From a bacterium (GTDB lineage Bacteria > UBP6 > UBA1177), in assembly GCA_017405875.1 (NCBI GenBank), contig JAFQZM010000031.1, forward strand, positions 1 through 64,000: 64,000 nucleotides of DNA, given 5' to 3'. This document shows positions 41,753 through 50,047 of this stretch, piece after piece. The notes beneath the pieces are model-generated. The model searched no databases and was not told the origin of the DNA. It saw only the letters and a program-made list of their open reading frames with translations. Position 1 is the stretch's first letter. Every line of letters starts with the position of its first letter. Both the position numbers and the translations under genes were made by a program.

Positions 41753-44020
41753 TTGTCTGAAATTCAGGATGAAGCTCTTGTTTCGCTTTACGGCGAAGCT
41801 ATTGATTTCGCAGAACGAATGCAGACGCCTCTAACATCCCTGCACTTTCTTCTCGCCTATTTTTCAGCTCCGAGCGAGGCGGCAGCAATACTTGAGAGTC
41901 TTCAGATCTCGTATCAGGCTGTAGCGAAGACCTACAATTCCATGCTGAAAGACGCAAAAATTTCCGGTGTAAGCGTGGAAGAAAAGAAAGGTGTGATAAA
42001 ATTACTGGAAAAAAGCGCCGCTTCATACTGTTCGAATCCCGGTCAGCCGGTAAATCCGACCCATTTTCTCGCAGCTTTGACGAGCACACGCGAAACTCTC
42101 GCATACAGAATACTCGACACGATGGGAGTTGTATCAAAGATCCGCACGTCGGCACTGGCGCACATAGACGCCCCGATAAAAAAAGCCACGAACCGCGCAA
42201 ACGAGATGCAGCAGGAATCGACGAAAGTCTATCCTTCTTTCAAAACCGAAACCAGAAGCAGCCCGAGCATTTCAGTTGACGAAAGCGCGATCTCCCTTTT
42301 CGGAAGGAACCTCACGCGGGAAGCGTTTGAAGGAAAAATCGATCCGATCTTCGGAAGAAGCCGCGAAATCGAAACGATAATCGACATTCTGGGAAGGAAA
42401 AACAGCAACAATCCGATGATCATCGGTCCTGCCGGAAGCGGAAAAACTGCGATCGTCGAGGCTGTCGCGCTCAGGCAGAAAGAAGAAGGTCTGCTTCCCG
42501 ATATCGAAATCTGGGAACTCAGGCTCTCTTCACTCATCGGGGGAACGGAATACCGCGGCTCTCTGGAAAAAAGGATTTCAGAACTGCTTGATTTTGTTGA
42601 TAAAAACCGCGGCAGGATCATCGTTTTCATTGACGAGATCCACCTGCTTTATTCTTCAGGCAATGACACGCTGGCAAACATGCTCAAGCCGGCGCTGTCA
42701 CGCGGAAACTTCCCGCTCATCGGAGCGACGACGACCGAAGAATTCAACAAATTCATTGCAAAAGATCCCGCGATGGAGAGACGTTTTTCGATCGTGAAGG
42801 TCGAAGAACCCAAAAGCGAAGAGCTTCTTCTCATCGTTTCCAACGCGGCGAAAACTCTGGAAAATTACCACGGCGTAACTTTCGGTGACGAAAATTTCAT
42901 AAAAGCGGCGATAACTCTGAGCGACCGCTATATTTCAGGCAAAAGTCAGCCCGACAAAGTACTCTCTCTGCTCGACACTCTGGGAAGCATTCTGAAACGG
43001 GAAAGAAGAACCGAAGCCAATAAAGACGATCTTGTATCTCTGGTTTCGAACCAGACGGGAATCCCGCAGGAAAATCTTCTTATCGACACGGCGAAAATCG
43101 TGAACACTCTGCCCGAAGTTCTCGACCGCTCGATAGTAGGGCAGAAAAGTGCGAAAGAGCGAATTTCGAGGATTTTTGCGAGGAAATTCAGCAATAAACC
43201 GGTCGGAAAGCCGCTTGCATCGATGATTTTCGCAGGTCCTACCGGCACGGGAAAGACTGAAACTGCGAAAAAACTGGCTTCGTTCCTTTTCGGAAGCCCC
43301 GACAGAATGGTGGTTTTCGACATGAGCGAATTTCAGGAATCGCATTCCGTCTCGAAACTTATCGGCGCGCCTCCCGGATATTCCGGCTACGACGAAGGCG
43401 GCAAGCTGACCGAGGCTTTCAGGCGCGAACCTTACCAGCTTCTCCTGCTTGACGAAATAGAAAAGGCAGATCCGAAAGTCCTCACCGTCCTGCTACAGAT
43501 TCTTGAAGAAGGAAGAATTACCGATACGCGCGGTTTCACCGCCGACATGAGCGAATCGATAGTCATCATGACGACCAATCTGGGAGCGGAACTTTTTTCA
43601 GCCGGCAGAGTCGGTTTCGGCGAGGCTGACACCAGCGCTAAATCAGCCGAAATAGTCAATAAAATCGAAGGTTTCCTTTCGCCGGAACTTGTAAACCGCG
43701 TTGACGATATCGTCCTTTTCAAACCTTTCTCGCAGGAAGATTTCGTGAAACTTGCGGGAGCCGCATTCAACGAAACTCTTAAAAAGGTCAACAGCATGGA
43801 AAACTGCTCGCTGTCAATTGAAGATCCGAAATCGGCTCAGGAACTCATCATTTCAAAGATGACGGCGCGCGACAAACTCATGGGAGCAAGAGCCGTCAAA
43901 AGGATTGTCGGAAAATTTTTCGAAGGGGCATTCCTCGAAGAATACTACAAAAATTCAGACAAACAGAGTGATTTTCTCTGCTGCGTCCGCGACAACGAGT
44001 TCGTTTTTGAAAGAAAATAG
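41753..44020 (+). CDS. clpA: Clp-family AAA+ unfoldase (ClpA/ClpC-like)
   Basis: 755 residues, close to E. coli ClpA. An N-domain (about 1-150) precedes two AAA+ modules: D1 with GPAGSGKT and IIVFIDEIH, D2 with GPTGTGKT and LLLLDEIEK. The mid-domain of ClpB is absent. D2 contains the loop GRVGFGEAD, where VGF would be the ClpP-docking tripeptide, so it probably feeds substrates to ClpP. No clpP or clpS is in the window. TTG at 41753 is taken as start because GGAGG (41743-41747) is 5 bases upstream; the in-frame TTG at 41741 would overlap that site. Confidence 0.88.
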   Translation: MSEIQDEALVSLYGEAIDFAERMQTPLTSLHFLLAYFSAPSEAAAILESLQISYQAVAKTYNSMLKDAKISGVSVEEKKGVIKLLEKSAASYCSNPGQPVNPTHFLAALTSTRETLAYRILDTMGVVSKIRTSALAHIDAPIKKATNRANEMQQESTKVYPSFKTETRSSPSISVDESAISLFGRNLTREAFEGKIDPIFGRSREIETIIDILGRKNSNNPMIIGPAGSGKTAIVEAVALRQKEEGLLPDIEIWELRLSSLIGGTEYRGSLEKRISELLDFVDKNRGRIIVFIDEIHLLYSSGNDTLANMLKPALSRGNFPLIGATTTEEFNKFIAKDPAMERRFSIVKVEEPKSEELLLIVSNAAKTLENYHGVTFGDENFIKAAITLSDRYISGKSQPDKVLSLLDTLGSILKRERRTEANKDDLVSLVSNQTGIPQENLLIDTAKIVNTLPEVLDRSIVGQKSAKERISRIFARKFSNKPVGKPLASMIFAGPTGTGKTETAKKLASFLFGSPDRMVVFDMSEFQESHSVSKLIGAPPGYSGYDEGGKLTEAFRREPYQLLLLDEIEKADPKVLTVLLQILEEGRITDTRGFTADMSESIVIMTTNLGAELFSAGRVGFGEADTSAKSAEIVNKIEGFLSPELVNRVDDIVLFKPFSQEDFVKLAGAAFNETLKKVNSMENCSLSIEDPKSAQELIISKMTARDKLMGARAVKRIVGKFFEGAFLEEYYKNSDKQSDFLCCVRDNEFVFERK

Positions 44021-44023
44021 CGG

Positions 44024-44239
44024 TTATTCCTTGGTTTTCAGAAGATTTTCAAAGTAGGCGATCATATCTTTCGCGCGAAGTTTTTTCTTTCTGACAAGAT
44101 TAAGTTCCGCTTCATCGGCAGGCGTGAAGACCTTTTTCGACGAAAGTTCGCCGGAAAGTGCGTTCAGTTTCGCGTGCTCTTCCTTAAGCTGCGCCAACTT
44201 TGCAAGAATTTCTTCCCGCGAAAAATTATCCTGGCTCAT
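44024..44239 (-). CDS. DUF465/YdcH-like small coiled-coil protein
   Basis: 71 residues, almost fully helical and charged (EEILAKLAQLKEEHAKLNAL, then KKKLRAKDMIAYFENLL). Length and the KLKAKD-like segment fit the DUF465 family (YdcH, SlyX-like small proteins of unknown function). The ATG overlaps the tsaB stop by four bases, so translation is coupled. Confidence 0.75.
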   Translation of the reverse strand: MSQDNFSREEILAKLAQLKEEHAKLNALSGELSSKKVFTPADEAELNLVRKKKLRAKDMIAYFENLLKTKE

Positions 44240-44970
44240 TTTGTTGCCTCCTGAAGTTCGCCTTCAACATAAAAATTGCCGTTACTATCAAGATTTGCCG
44301 GTAAAATCACATGGTTAACAATGTAAGGTTCCGCCGTCACATCGACTTTTTTCGTGTCGGGAAGAGAATCGAATCTGGACTTGTCGAAGGAAAAACCGTC
44401 GAAACGCACTTTTTTGACTGAAAAAATCTTCTCAAGTTCAGGGATTATCTCGCTTCCGCACTCTATCGGAGCGACGATCTCGGCATTTTTTCCCGAAAAA
44501 CCCGCAAAAAAAGAAGAAATATTTTCGTAAGGCGGCTTTATGAAGATGTCGCCGCGCAGGATTTTGTTGTTTTTATCGAGGACCGCAGCGAAATATTCAC
44601 CTTTGTTGAAGGGAATGAGAACGATCCTCACATCTTCGGCGCACGGCTCGCAAAGAGCCGAAATGAACGAAAACGAACTCACCGTTTCGACCGTTTTAAC
44701 CCCGAGCGAATAGATATACGCCAGAAAAAACGCCGTTCCCGTCTTTATTCCGGTGAAAGCGCCCGGCCCGTTGCCGATAACAACCCGCGGAAGCTCCGTC
44801 AGATCAAGGTTCCCGACAGTTTTCCCGAACTCTTCCGGCAGATAGCGGCTGAGTTTCGACTTTTCAAAGTTCCCCGCCTTGAAAACCGATCCTTTTCCAT
44901 CGGCACCGCCGAAAAAAATGTTTGAAGAAGAAGCGTCGAAAATGAGAATATTTTTGAATTTTTCAGCCAA
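44236..44970 (-). CDS. tsaB: tRNA threonylcarbamoyladenosine biosynthesis protein TsaB
   Basis: 244 residues of the ASKHA-type TsaB family. It shows the N-terminal ILIFDASSSN strand and the GNGPGAFTGIKTG motif that defines TsaB. In bacteria TsaB forms a complex with TsaD and TsaE that transfers threonylcarbamoyl to A37 of ANN-decoding tRNAs. The only available start in this frame is TTG at 44970, because a stop lies shortly upstream. The length is normal for the family. Confidence 0.88.
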   Translation of the reverse strand: MAEKFKNILIFDASSSNIFFGGADGKGSVFKAGNFEKSKLSRYLPEEFGKTVGNLDLTELPRVVIGNGPGAFTGIKTGTAFFLAYIYSLGVKTVETVSSFSFISALCEPCAEDVRIVLIPFNKGEYFAAVLDKNNKILRGDIFIKPPYENISSFFAGFSGKNAEIVAPIECGSEIIPELEKIFSVKKVRFDGFSFDKSRFDSLPDTKKVDVTAEPYIVNHVILPANLDSNGNFYVEGELQEATK

Positions 44971-45034
44971 ATCGCACCCTTAAATATCCACAAAACGCCT
45001 AATTATGCTGCCGGAGCAAGTTAAATCAAGAAAA

Positions 45035-45121
45035 ATTTCGCGGTTGCTGAGCTTGTCGAAATAAATCCGTTCCCTTCGACAGGGCTCAGGGACCTATTTC
45101 GCGGTTGCTGAGCTTGTCGAA
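45035..45121. repeat. Intergenic palindromic repeat cluster (TTCGACA...CTCAG type)
   Basis: Two direct copies of TTTCGCGGTTGCTGAGCTTG followed by TCGAA (45036-45060 and 45097-45121) flank an inverted, imperfect copy (CCTTCGACAGGGCTCAGGGA at 45073-45092). The copies can pair into long hairpins. Similar TTCGACAAGCTCAG dyads are familiar as dispersed intergenic repeats in many bacteria. Confidence 0.85.
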
Positions 45122-45134
45122 GCAGTCGCATCAA

Positions 45135-45162
45135 TTTACAAAAAAATTATTTCTGCTAAAAT
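45135..45162 (+). promoter_or_regulatory. Promoter of the phosphohexomutase-Fic operon
   Basis: TTTACA (45135-45140), 16-bp spacer, TAAAAT (45157-45162), 37 bp before the start codon. Confidence 0.5.
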
Positions 45163-45199
45163 ACTGCGGTTTTTTTAAAGACTTTTTGTGGAGAAAAAG

Positions 45200-46573
45200 A
45201 TGAAAATCAACAGAACAATTTTCAGACAGTATGATGTCAGAGGCTATGTAAATGTCGATTTAACTGATGATTTTGCCTACAATCTGGCACGCGGATGCGC
45301 AAGTTTCTACAAGAAAAAACTCCCGACTTTTAAAACTGTTTCGATCGGTCACGATGCGAGACTGAGCTCGCCTTCTTTTGCTCAGGCTATGATAAAAGGT
45401 TTCAACGACAGTGGTATCGACACGATCTTTCTCGGCATGATCCCGACGGGTCTCTGCTATTTCTCGATGTTCAATATCGACGTTCAGGGCGCGGTAATGA
45501 TCACGGGAAGCCACAATCCGCCTGAATACAACGGTTTCAAAGTAAACCTCATCGATCTTCCAGTCTACGGCGACGGAATTCAGGAAATCGCGGATATCAT
45601 GGAAGCTGACGACTTCCTCAACCCTGAAAAGAAGGGGACGAACAGCACCTACAACATCATTCCCGATTTTGAAAAGTTCATTTTCAAGACGATACACATC
45701 GATCATCCCGAAAAAATCAAACTCGTAGTCGATGCGGGAAACGGTGTTGGCGGCTTTGTCGCAGTTCCGATCATGCGCAAGATGGGGCTCAACGTCATCA
45801 GCATTTTTGAAGAACCAGACGGCAGATTCCCGAACCATCACCCCGATCCGACAGTAGAGGCTTACATCCAGAAGATGATCGCGGCTGTAAAGGAAAACGG
45901 CGCAGATCTCGGTATCGGTTTTGACGGCGACGCAGACAGGATCGGTATCGTTGACAGAAACGGAAAAATCATTTGGGGAGACAAAATCCTCAATATTTTC
46001 GCAAGAAGCGTTCTCGAAGAAGTTCCCGGCGCGGCAATCGTCGGAGATGTAAAGTGCAGCAAGACTCTTTACGACGATATCGCAGCTCACGGCGGCAAAC
46101 CGGTAATGTGGAAGGCCGGGCACTCGCTCATAAAAGCAAAAATGAAAGAGATCGGAGCAGCTTTCGGCGGAGAAATGAGCGGACATGTTTTCTTCAAACA
46201 GCGCTTCTTCGGATATGACTGCGCGATCTATTCCGCATTCAGGATGCTTGAGATAATCGGAAAACACGGTGCCGATTTCGACAAACTTCTTGAAGGAATC
46301 CCCGAAACTTTCTCGACACCCGAACTCAGGATCGAAGTCGACGAGACGAAAAAGTTCCAGATCGTTGAAAACGTTGTCAATTTCTTCAAAAACGGCGGCT
46401 ACGAAGTGAACGACATCGACGGCGTCAGAGTCACTTTCAAAGACGGCTGGGGCTTAATGCGTCCGAGCAACACGCAGAACGTCATCGTCATGAGAGTCGA
46501 AGCCGAAACGCCTGAAAGAATGGCTGAGATCAAAAAACTTCTCGAGGACAAGCTCAACGAATTCAACAAATAA
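45200..46573 (+). CDS. Phosphomannomutase/phosphoglucomutase
   Basis: 457 residues of the alpha-D-phosphohexomutase family, close to the length of AlgC. Markers in order: FRQYDVRG near the N-terminus, the phosphoserine loop TGSHNPPEYNGFK, the Mg-binding loop GFDGDADRIG, the sugar-binding GGEMSGHVFF, and the phosphate-binding RPSNTQN near the end. It interconverts hexose 1- and 6-phosphates for polysaccharide precursors. ATG at 45200 follows a GGAG site; an in-frame GTG at 45188 overlaps that site. The Fic gene follows after 1 base. Confidence 0.93.
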   Translation: MKINRTIFRQYDVRGYVNVDLTDDFAYNLARGCASFYKKKLPTFKTVSIGHDARLSSPSFAQAMIKGFNDSGIDTIFLGMIPTGLCYFSMFNIDVQGAVMITGSHNPPEYNGFKVNLIDLPVYGDGIQEIADIMEADDFLNPEKKGTNSTYNIIPDFEKFIFKTIHIDHPEKIKLVVDAGNGVGGFVAVPIMRKMGLNVISIFEEPDGRFPNHHPDPTVEAYIQKMIAAVKENGADLGIGFDGDADRIGIVDRNGKIIWGDKILNIFARSVLEEVPGAAIVGDVKCSKTLYDDIAAHGGKPVMWKAGHSLIKAKMKEIGAAFGGEMSGHVFFKQRFFGYDCAIYSAFRMLEIIGKHGADFDKLLEGIPETFSTPELRIEVDETKKFQIVENVVNFFKNGGYEVNDIDGVRVTFKDGWGLMRPSNTQNVIVMRVEAETPERMAEIKKLLEDKLNEFNK

Positions 46574-46574
46574 A

Positions 46575-47579
46575 ATGGCAGAAAAGAAAAAGATCTACAC
46601 TCCGCCATTCACGATAACGGCTGAAACAGTCAATTTAGTGGCGGAAATCTCGGCTCTGCTTGAGCGTTTTGCGATCCGTCTCGAACAGGCTGACGGGCTC
46701 AAGCTGCGCAAAGTGAACCGCATGAAAACAATCCGCGGCTCTCTTGCAATCGAAGGGAACTCCCTTTCCGAAGAGCAGGTCACAGCTCTGATCGAAGGGA
46801 AACACGTCGTTGCGCCGATAAAGGAGATCCAGGAAGTTAGAAACGCGATCCTTGCCTACGAACAGTTTCCGAATCTCGATCCTTTCAGCGTCAAAGATCT
46901 GCTCAAAGCTCACGGAATCATGGCTTTGGGACTGGTGGACAACCCCGGAAATTTCAGGCGCGGAGGAGTCGGCGTGATGGGCAGAAGCGGGATCTCGCAT
47001 GTCGCTCCGCCGGCACACATGGTTTCAGGACTTATATCTGATCTTTTCGAGTGGCTGAAAAATGCAGAAGACCACATACTTATAAAAAGCAGTGTTTTTC
47101 ATTACGAATTCGAGTTCATCCATCCGTTTGAAGACGGCAACGGCAGAATGGGAAGATTCTGGCAGTCGAGACTTCTCGCGGAATGGAATCCCGTTTTCGC
47201 ACACCTGCCTATCGAAAACATGATCTGGGAAAATCAGGCCGGATACTACAAGGCGATCGAACAAAGCACAGACGATGCCGATTCAGGAGTTTTTGTTGAA
47301 TTTATGCTGAAGATGATTGCCAACACCATAAAGAGGCTCCGGTTTGCCGACAAAACGGCATTGGATGTCGGTGTAAATGTCGGTGCAAATGTCGGTGTAA
47401 ATGAAGTCAAAATTCTTGATTTGATTAGAGAAAATCCTGAAATATCGGCAAAAACGGCGGCTGAGCATCTGAACATCAGCCAACGGCAGGCAGAGCGGCT
47501 TTTTTCGGCTTTGAAAGAAAAAAATCTTATAAAGCGTATCGGTGCCGACAAAAACGGTCATTGGGAAATCCAAGACTGA
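46575..47579 (+). CDS. Fic family protein with C-terminal winged helix
   Basis: 334 residues. SLAIEGN near residue 57 is the N-terminal inhibitory motif (S/T-x3-E-G/N) of class II Fic proteins. The catalytic loop HPFEDGNGRMGR (near 178-189) is complete, so AMP transfer from ATP to a hydroxyl group is expected and autoinhibited by the Glu. After a VGVNVGANVGVN linker, a winged helix (ISAKTAAEHLNISQRQAERL) forms the C-terminus. It probably modifies a target and represses its own operon. Its coupling to a phosphohexomutase gene is unexplained. Confidence 0.92.
   Translation: MAEKKKIYTPPFTITAETVNLVAEISALLERFAIRLEQADGLKLRKVNRMKTIRGSLAIEGNSLSEEQVTALIEGKHVVAPIKEIQEVRNAILAYEQFPNLDPFSVKDLLKAHGIMALGLVDNPGNFRRGGVGVMGRSGISHVAPPAHMVSGLISDLFEWLKNAEDHILIKSSVFHYEFEFIHPFEDGNGRMGRFWQSRLLAEWNPVFAHLPIENMIWENQAGYYKAIEQSTDDADSGVFVEFMLKMIANTIKRLRFADKTALDVGVNVGANVGVNEVKILDLIRENPEISAKTAAEHLNISQRQAERLFSALKEKNLIKRIGADKNGHWEIQD
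47364..47399 (+). repeat. 12-bp in-frame tandem repeat in the Fic gene
   Basis: Three units of RATGTCGGTGYA encode the Val-Gly-Val/Ala-Asn linker between the Fic domain and the winged helix. Confidence 0.8.
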
Positions 47580-47712
47580 AAATCGACATGATCTAATCAA
47601 ATTTTCAATTACATGACACTTTTGAAAAGAATATTTCTTGGTATTTGAGATTTTTATTTTTTAATATTTTCATATATTTAAATAAATTTCTCAAATTTTT
47701 GTTAAAATTTTA

Positions 47713-47741
47713 TTGACAAATTCAAAATTTATTATTAGATA
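47713..47741 (+). promoter_or_regulatory. Promoter of the small Cys-rich protein gene
   Basis: Perfect TTGACA (47713-47718), 17-bp spacer, TAGATA (47736-47741), 41 bp before the ATG at 47783. The rest of the 200-bp gap after the Fic gene is A+T-rich with no other feature seen. Confidence 0.65.
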
Positions 47742-47782
47742 ATTTCTGCTTTTTTGTTAATTTTTTAATTGGAGTGTTTGCT

Positions 47783-48031
47783 ATGAAAAAACTTGTTTCC
47801 AAACTTTTCGTCTTGGCTGTAATGATTTTTTCATTTTCAGTTGTATTCGCGGCAGAAATCCACTGCAACCCCGACACAAAAACGTGCCACAAGTCAACAT
47901 GCCGTTACTACAACTGCAAAGGATGCACCAAAGTTTTCAATTCGGAAGAAGAAGCTTTGGAAAACGGTTACAAATTCTGTCAGGTCTGCTCGAAAGAGAA
48001 AAAAGAATCTCCTAAAAAAAGCAAAAAGTAA
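47783..48031 (+). CDS. Small secreted protein with an Ada-type metal-binding motif
   Basis: 82 residues. A signal peptide (MKKLVSKLFVLAVMIFSFSV, then VFA) precedes CNPDTKTCHKSTCRYYNCKG and FCQVC near the end. The pattern HxxxCRYYNCKxC...A...GYxxCxxC resembles the Ada zinc-binding module that also occurs alone in secreted proteins. The tail is Lys-rich. It has its own promoter and terminator, so it is monocistronic. Function unknown. Confidence 0.82.
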   Translation: MKKLVSKLFVLAVMIFSFSVVFAAEIHCNPDTKTCHKSTCRYYNCKGCTKVFNSEEEALENGYKFCQVCSKEKKESPKKSKK

Positions 48032-48059
48032 CTCGGGTTCATTTTTGCCAGCAAAACGG

Positions 48060-48083
48060 GGCCGGTCAAAACCGGCCTTTTTT
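48060..48083 (+). terminator. Rho-independent terminator
   Basis: GGCCGGT-CAAA-ACCGGCC stem-loop followed by six T. It may serve both the small protein gene and, in reverse, the convergent decarboxylase gene (A-run on the other side). Confidence 0.9.
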
Positions 48084-48095
48084 ATTTGTATTTAA

Positions 48096-49034
48096 TTAAA
48101 TTATTCCTTTGAAATATTCGATAGTTAACCGCAAACCTTCATCGAGCGGTATTTCGGGCTTCCAGCCGAGAAGTTCACCAGCCAGAGTTATGTCGGGGCG
48201 GCGTACGCGCGGGTCGTCACCCGGAAGCGGCAGGAACGCAAGTTTTGACTTGCTGCCAGTCTGTTTAATAACTTTTTCTGCAAGCTCTAACATCGTAAAT
48301 TCGCCGGGATTTCCGAGGTTTACAGGTCCTGTGACAGAATCGTCGGAATCCATGAGAGCAAGCATTCCGCGGATAAGATCGTCAACATAGCAGAAACTGC
48401 GCGTCTGCTTTCCGTCGCCGTAAACCGTGATGTCGCGGTTCTGCAGAGCCTGAATTATGAAATTGCTTACGACCCTGCCGTCGTCAATATTCATATTAGG
48501 ACCATAAGTATTGAATATTCTTGCAACTTTAATCCTGATTCCGTGCTTTCTGCGGTAATCGAAAAAGAGCGATTCCGCCCCTCTTTTGCCTTCATCGTAA
48601 CAGCTTCTGACTCCGTGCGGATTGACGTTTCCCCAGTAACTTTCAGGCTGCGGATGAACAAGCGCGTCACCGTAAACTTCGCTGGTGGAAGCCTGAAAAA
48701 TTTTCGCATTCCATCTCAGTGCGAGGTCAAGTGCGTTTATCGCGCCTAAAACCGTCGTTTTGTAAGTTGCTATCGGATCTTTCTGATAAAAAATCGGGCT
48801 TGCCGGACACGCCAGATTGAAAATCTCGTCAACATAAAAATTGTAGGGCTCGGTAACATCGTGGATCAGAAGGTCGAATTCGGGATTTTTCTTGAGCGGT
48901 TCGATGTTCGAAAGGCGGCCGCTTATAAAATTGTCGATGCAGACAACGTGATCGCCTCTTTCCAGAAGGGCTTTGCAGAGGTGGGAACCTACGAAACCGG
49001 CTCCGCCCGTGACTAAAACAGTTTTTCTTATCAT
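48096..49034 (-). CDS. UDP-glucuronate decarboxylase-like extended SDR
   Basis: 312 residues. [11 protein letters not shown] binds [23 protein letters not shown] is the signature of UDP-xylose synthase (UXS), and YDEGKR gives the catalytic Tyr and Lys. [10 protein letters not shown] and [15 protein letters not shown] complete the family pattern. The enzyme converts UDP-glucuronate to UDP-xylose for surface glycans. ATG 49034 is chosen because GAGG lies before it. The thioesterase gene precedes it by 7 bases. Confidence 0.9.
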   Translation of the reverse strand: MIRKTVLVTGGAGFVGSHLCKALLERGDHVVCIDNFISGRLSNIEPLKKNPEFDLLIHDVTEPYNFYVDEIFNLACPASPIFYQKDPIATYKTTVLGAINALDLALRWNAKIFQASTSEVYGDALVHPQPESYWGNVNPHGVRSCYDEGKRGAESLFFDYRRKHGIRIKVARIFNTYGPNMNIDDGRVVSNFIIQALQNRDITVYGDGKQTRSFCYVDDLIRGMLALMDSDDSVTGPVNLGNPGEFTMLELAEKVIKQTGSKSKLAFLPLPGDDPRVRRPDITLAGELLGWKPEIPLDEGLRLTIEYFKGII

Positions 49035-49041
49035 GTTTTCC

Positions 49042-49437
49042 TCAGTCCAGTCTGACCATTTTTGCCGTGGCTTCCGCAATCAGAACGCCGTCGAGCGTGA
49101 TTTTTCCGGCCGTGCAGAGAACGCGGCCTTTCTGTGATTCGACGCAACCTTCAACTTTCACTTTTTTATTCGAAGGCATCGGCTTTCTGAATCTGACGCT
49201 GATTTCGCCTGTGACACCTTTCTGGTCGTGGGTGAAAGCGGCATAAGCCATGATCTCGTCAAGCAGAGTCGAGATTATTCCGCCGTGGATTATCCCTTCC
49301 CAGCCGCAGAATTTGTCCGGAACGGCGATTTCCGCTTCGGCGCAGAGTTTCTCGTTATCGCGATGTATGTCGAGATGAAGCCCGTCAGCATTGTTTTTTC
49401 CGCAGACAAAACATCTGTCACTGAAATTCACTTCCAT
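49042..49437 (-). CDS. PaaI-type hotdog thioesterase
   Basis: 131 residues of the hotdog fold with the helix [19 protein letters not shown], where the His-Gly-Gly and Asp/Glu residues are typical of PaaI/YigI-like acyl-CoA thioesterases. The N-terminal [14 protein letters not shown] is the usual opening of this subgroup. Substrate unknown. Cotranscribed with the decarboxylase gene downstream. Confidence 0.87.
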   Translation of the reverse strand: MEVNFSDRCFVCGKNNADGLHLDIHRDNEKLCAEAEIAVPDKFCGWEGIIHGGIISTLLDEIMAYAAFTHDQKGVTGEISVRFRKPMPSNKKVKVEGCVESQKGRVLCTAGKITLDGVLIAEATAKMVRLD

Positions 49438-49612
49438 TTTTTCCTCCGCAACAAAAAACGCGCTATTGTAGAAAAAAAAGGCGATACGGCAAAAAAACTT
49501 CGGATTTTTGTAAAAAGTTCATAAAAAAATCGGCTTTACATCACAATATATTTTGACATCGGTTATTTTTAGATGATATGTTTTCCCGTGTTTTTTAGAT
49601 TTGGAGGCAAAA

Positions 49613-50038
49613 ATGAGAGTTGAGCAGATTTCGGTACTTTTAAGGAATGAACCCGGCGTTTTGAAAAAAATCCTTGAGTCGATAAGCGAGGGCAATATCA
49701 ATATTCTCGGTTTAACAATCAATGAAACGGCGTCTTTGGGCGAACTCAGACTTGTTGTAAGCGACACGAAGAAAACCAGCGATATCCTGAAAAAAATGGA
49801 TCTCTCACACAACGTCGTAAAAATAATTGTCGTAGACCTCAAGGACAAACCGGGCGAATTGCTTGAAATTGCTCGTCTTTTGAGTGAAAACGATATAAAT
49901 ATCGACTATATCTATACTCTGGCTTCGGGTAAAAATTCAGCCTTCATCGCAATAAAAACATGGGATATGGCTGCGACGGAAGAAATTCTTCTCGCCAACA
50001 AAATAAAAATCGTAACCCTTGAAGATTTCGCCAAATAG
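49613..50038 (+). CDS. Tandem ACT-domain protein
   Basis: 141 residues formed by two ACT domains (about 1-65 and 70-141): ISVLLRNEPGVLKKILESIS, then IIVVDLKDKPGELLEIARLL. Stand-alone ACT pairs bind amino acids and are regulatory. GGAGG precedes ATG 49613. It is followed 9 bases later by the barrel gene. No enzyme domain is present. Confidence 0.88.
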   Translation: MRVEQISVLLRNEPGVLKKILESISEGNINILGLTINETASLGELRLVVSDTKKTSDILKKMDLSHNVVKIIVVDLKDKPGELLEIARLLSENDINIDYIYTLASGKNSAFIAIKTWDMAATEEILLANKIKIVTLEDFAK

Positions 50039-50047
50039 GAGGGTTTT

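Noticed and set aside
45260-46267. A 335-codon minus-strand frame inside the phosphohexomutase gene
   Set aside because: Shadow of a strongly recognisable gene; the composition (runs of Asp, Phe, Val and His) reflects the codon bias of the opposite strand.
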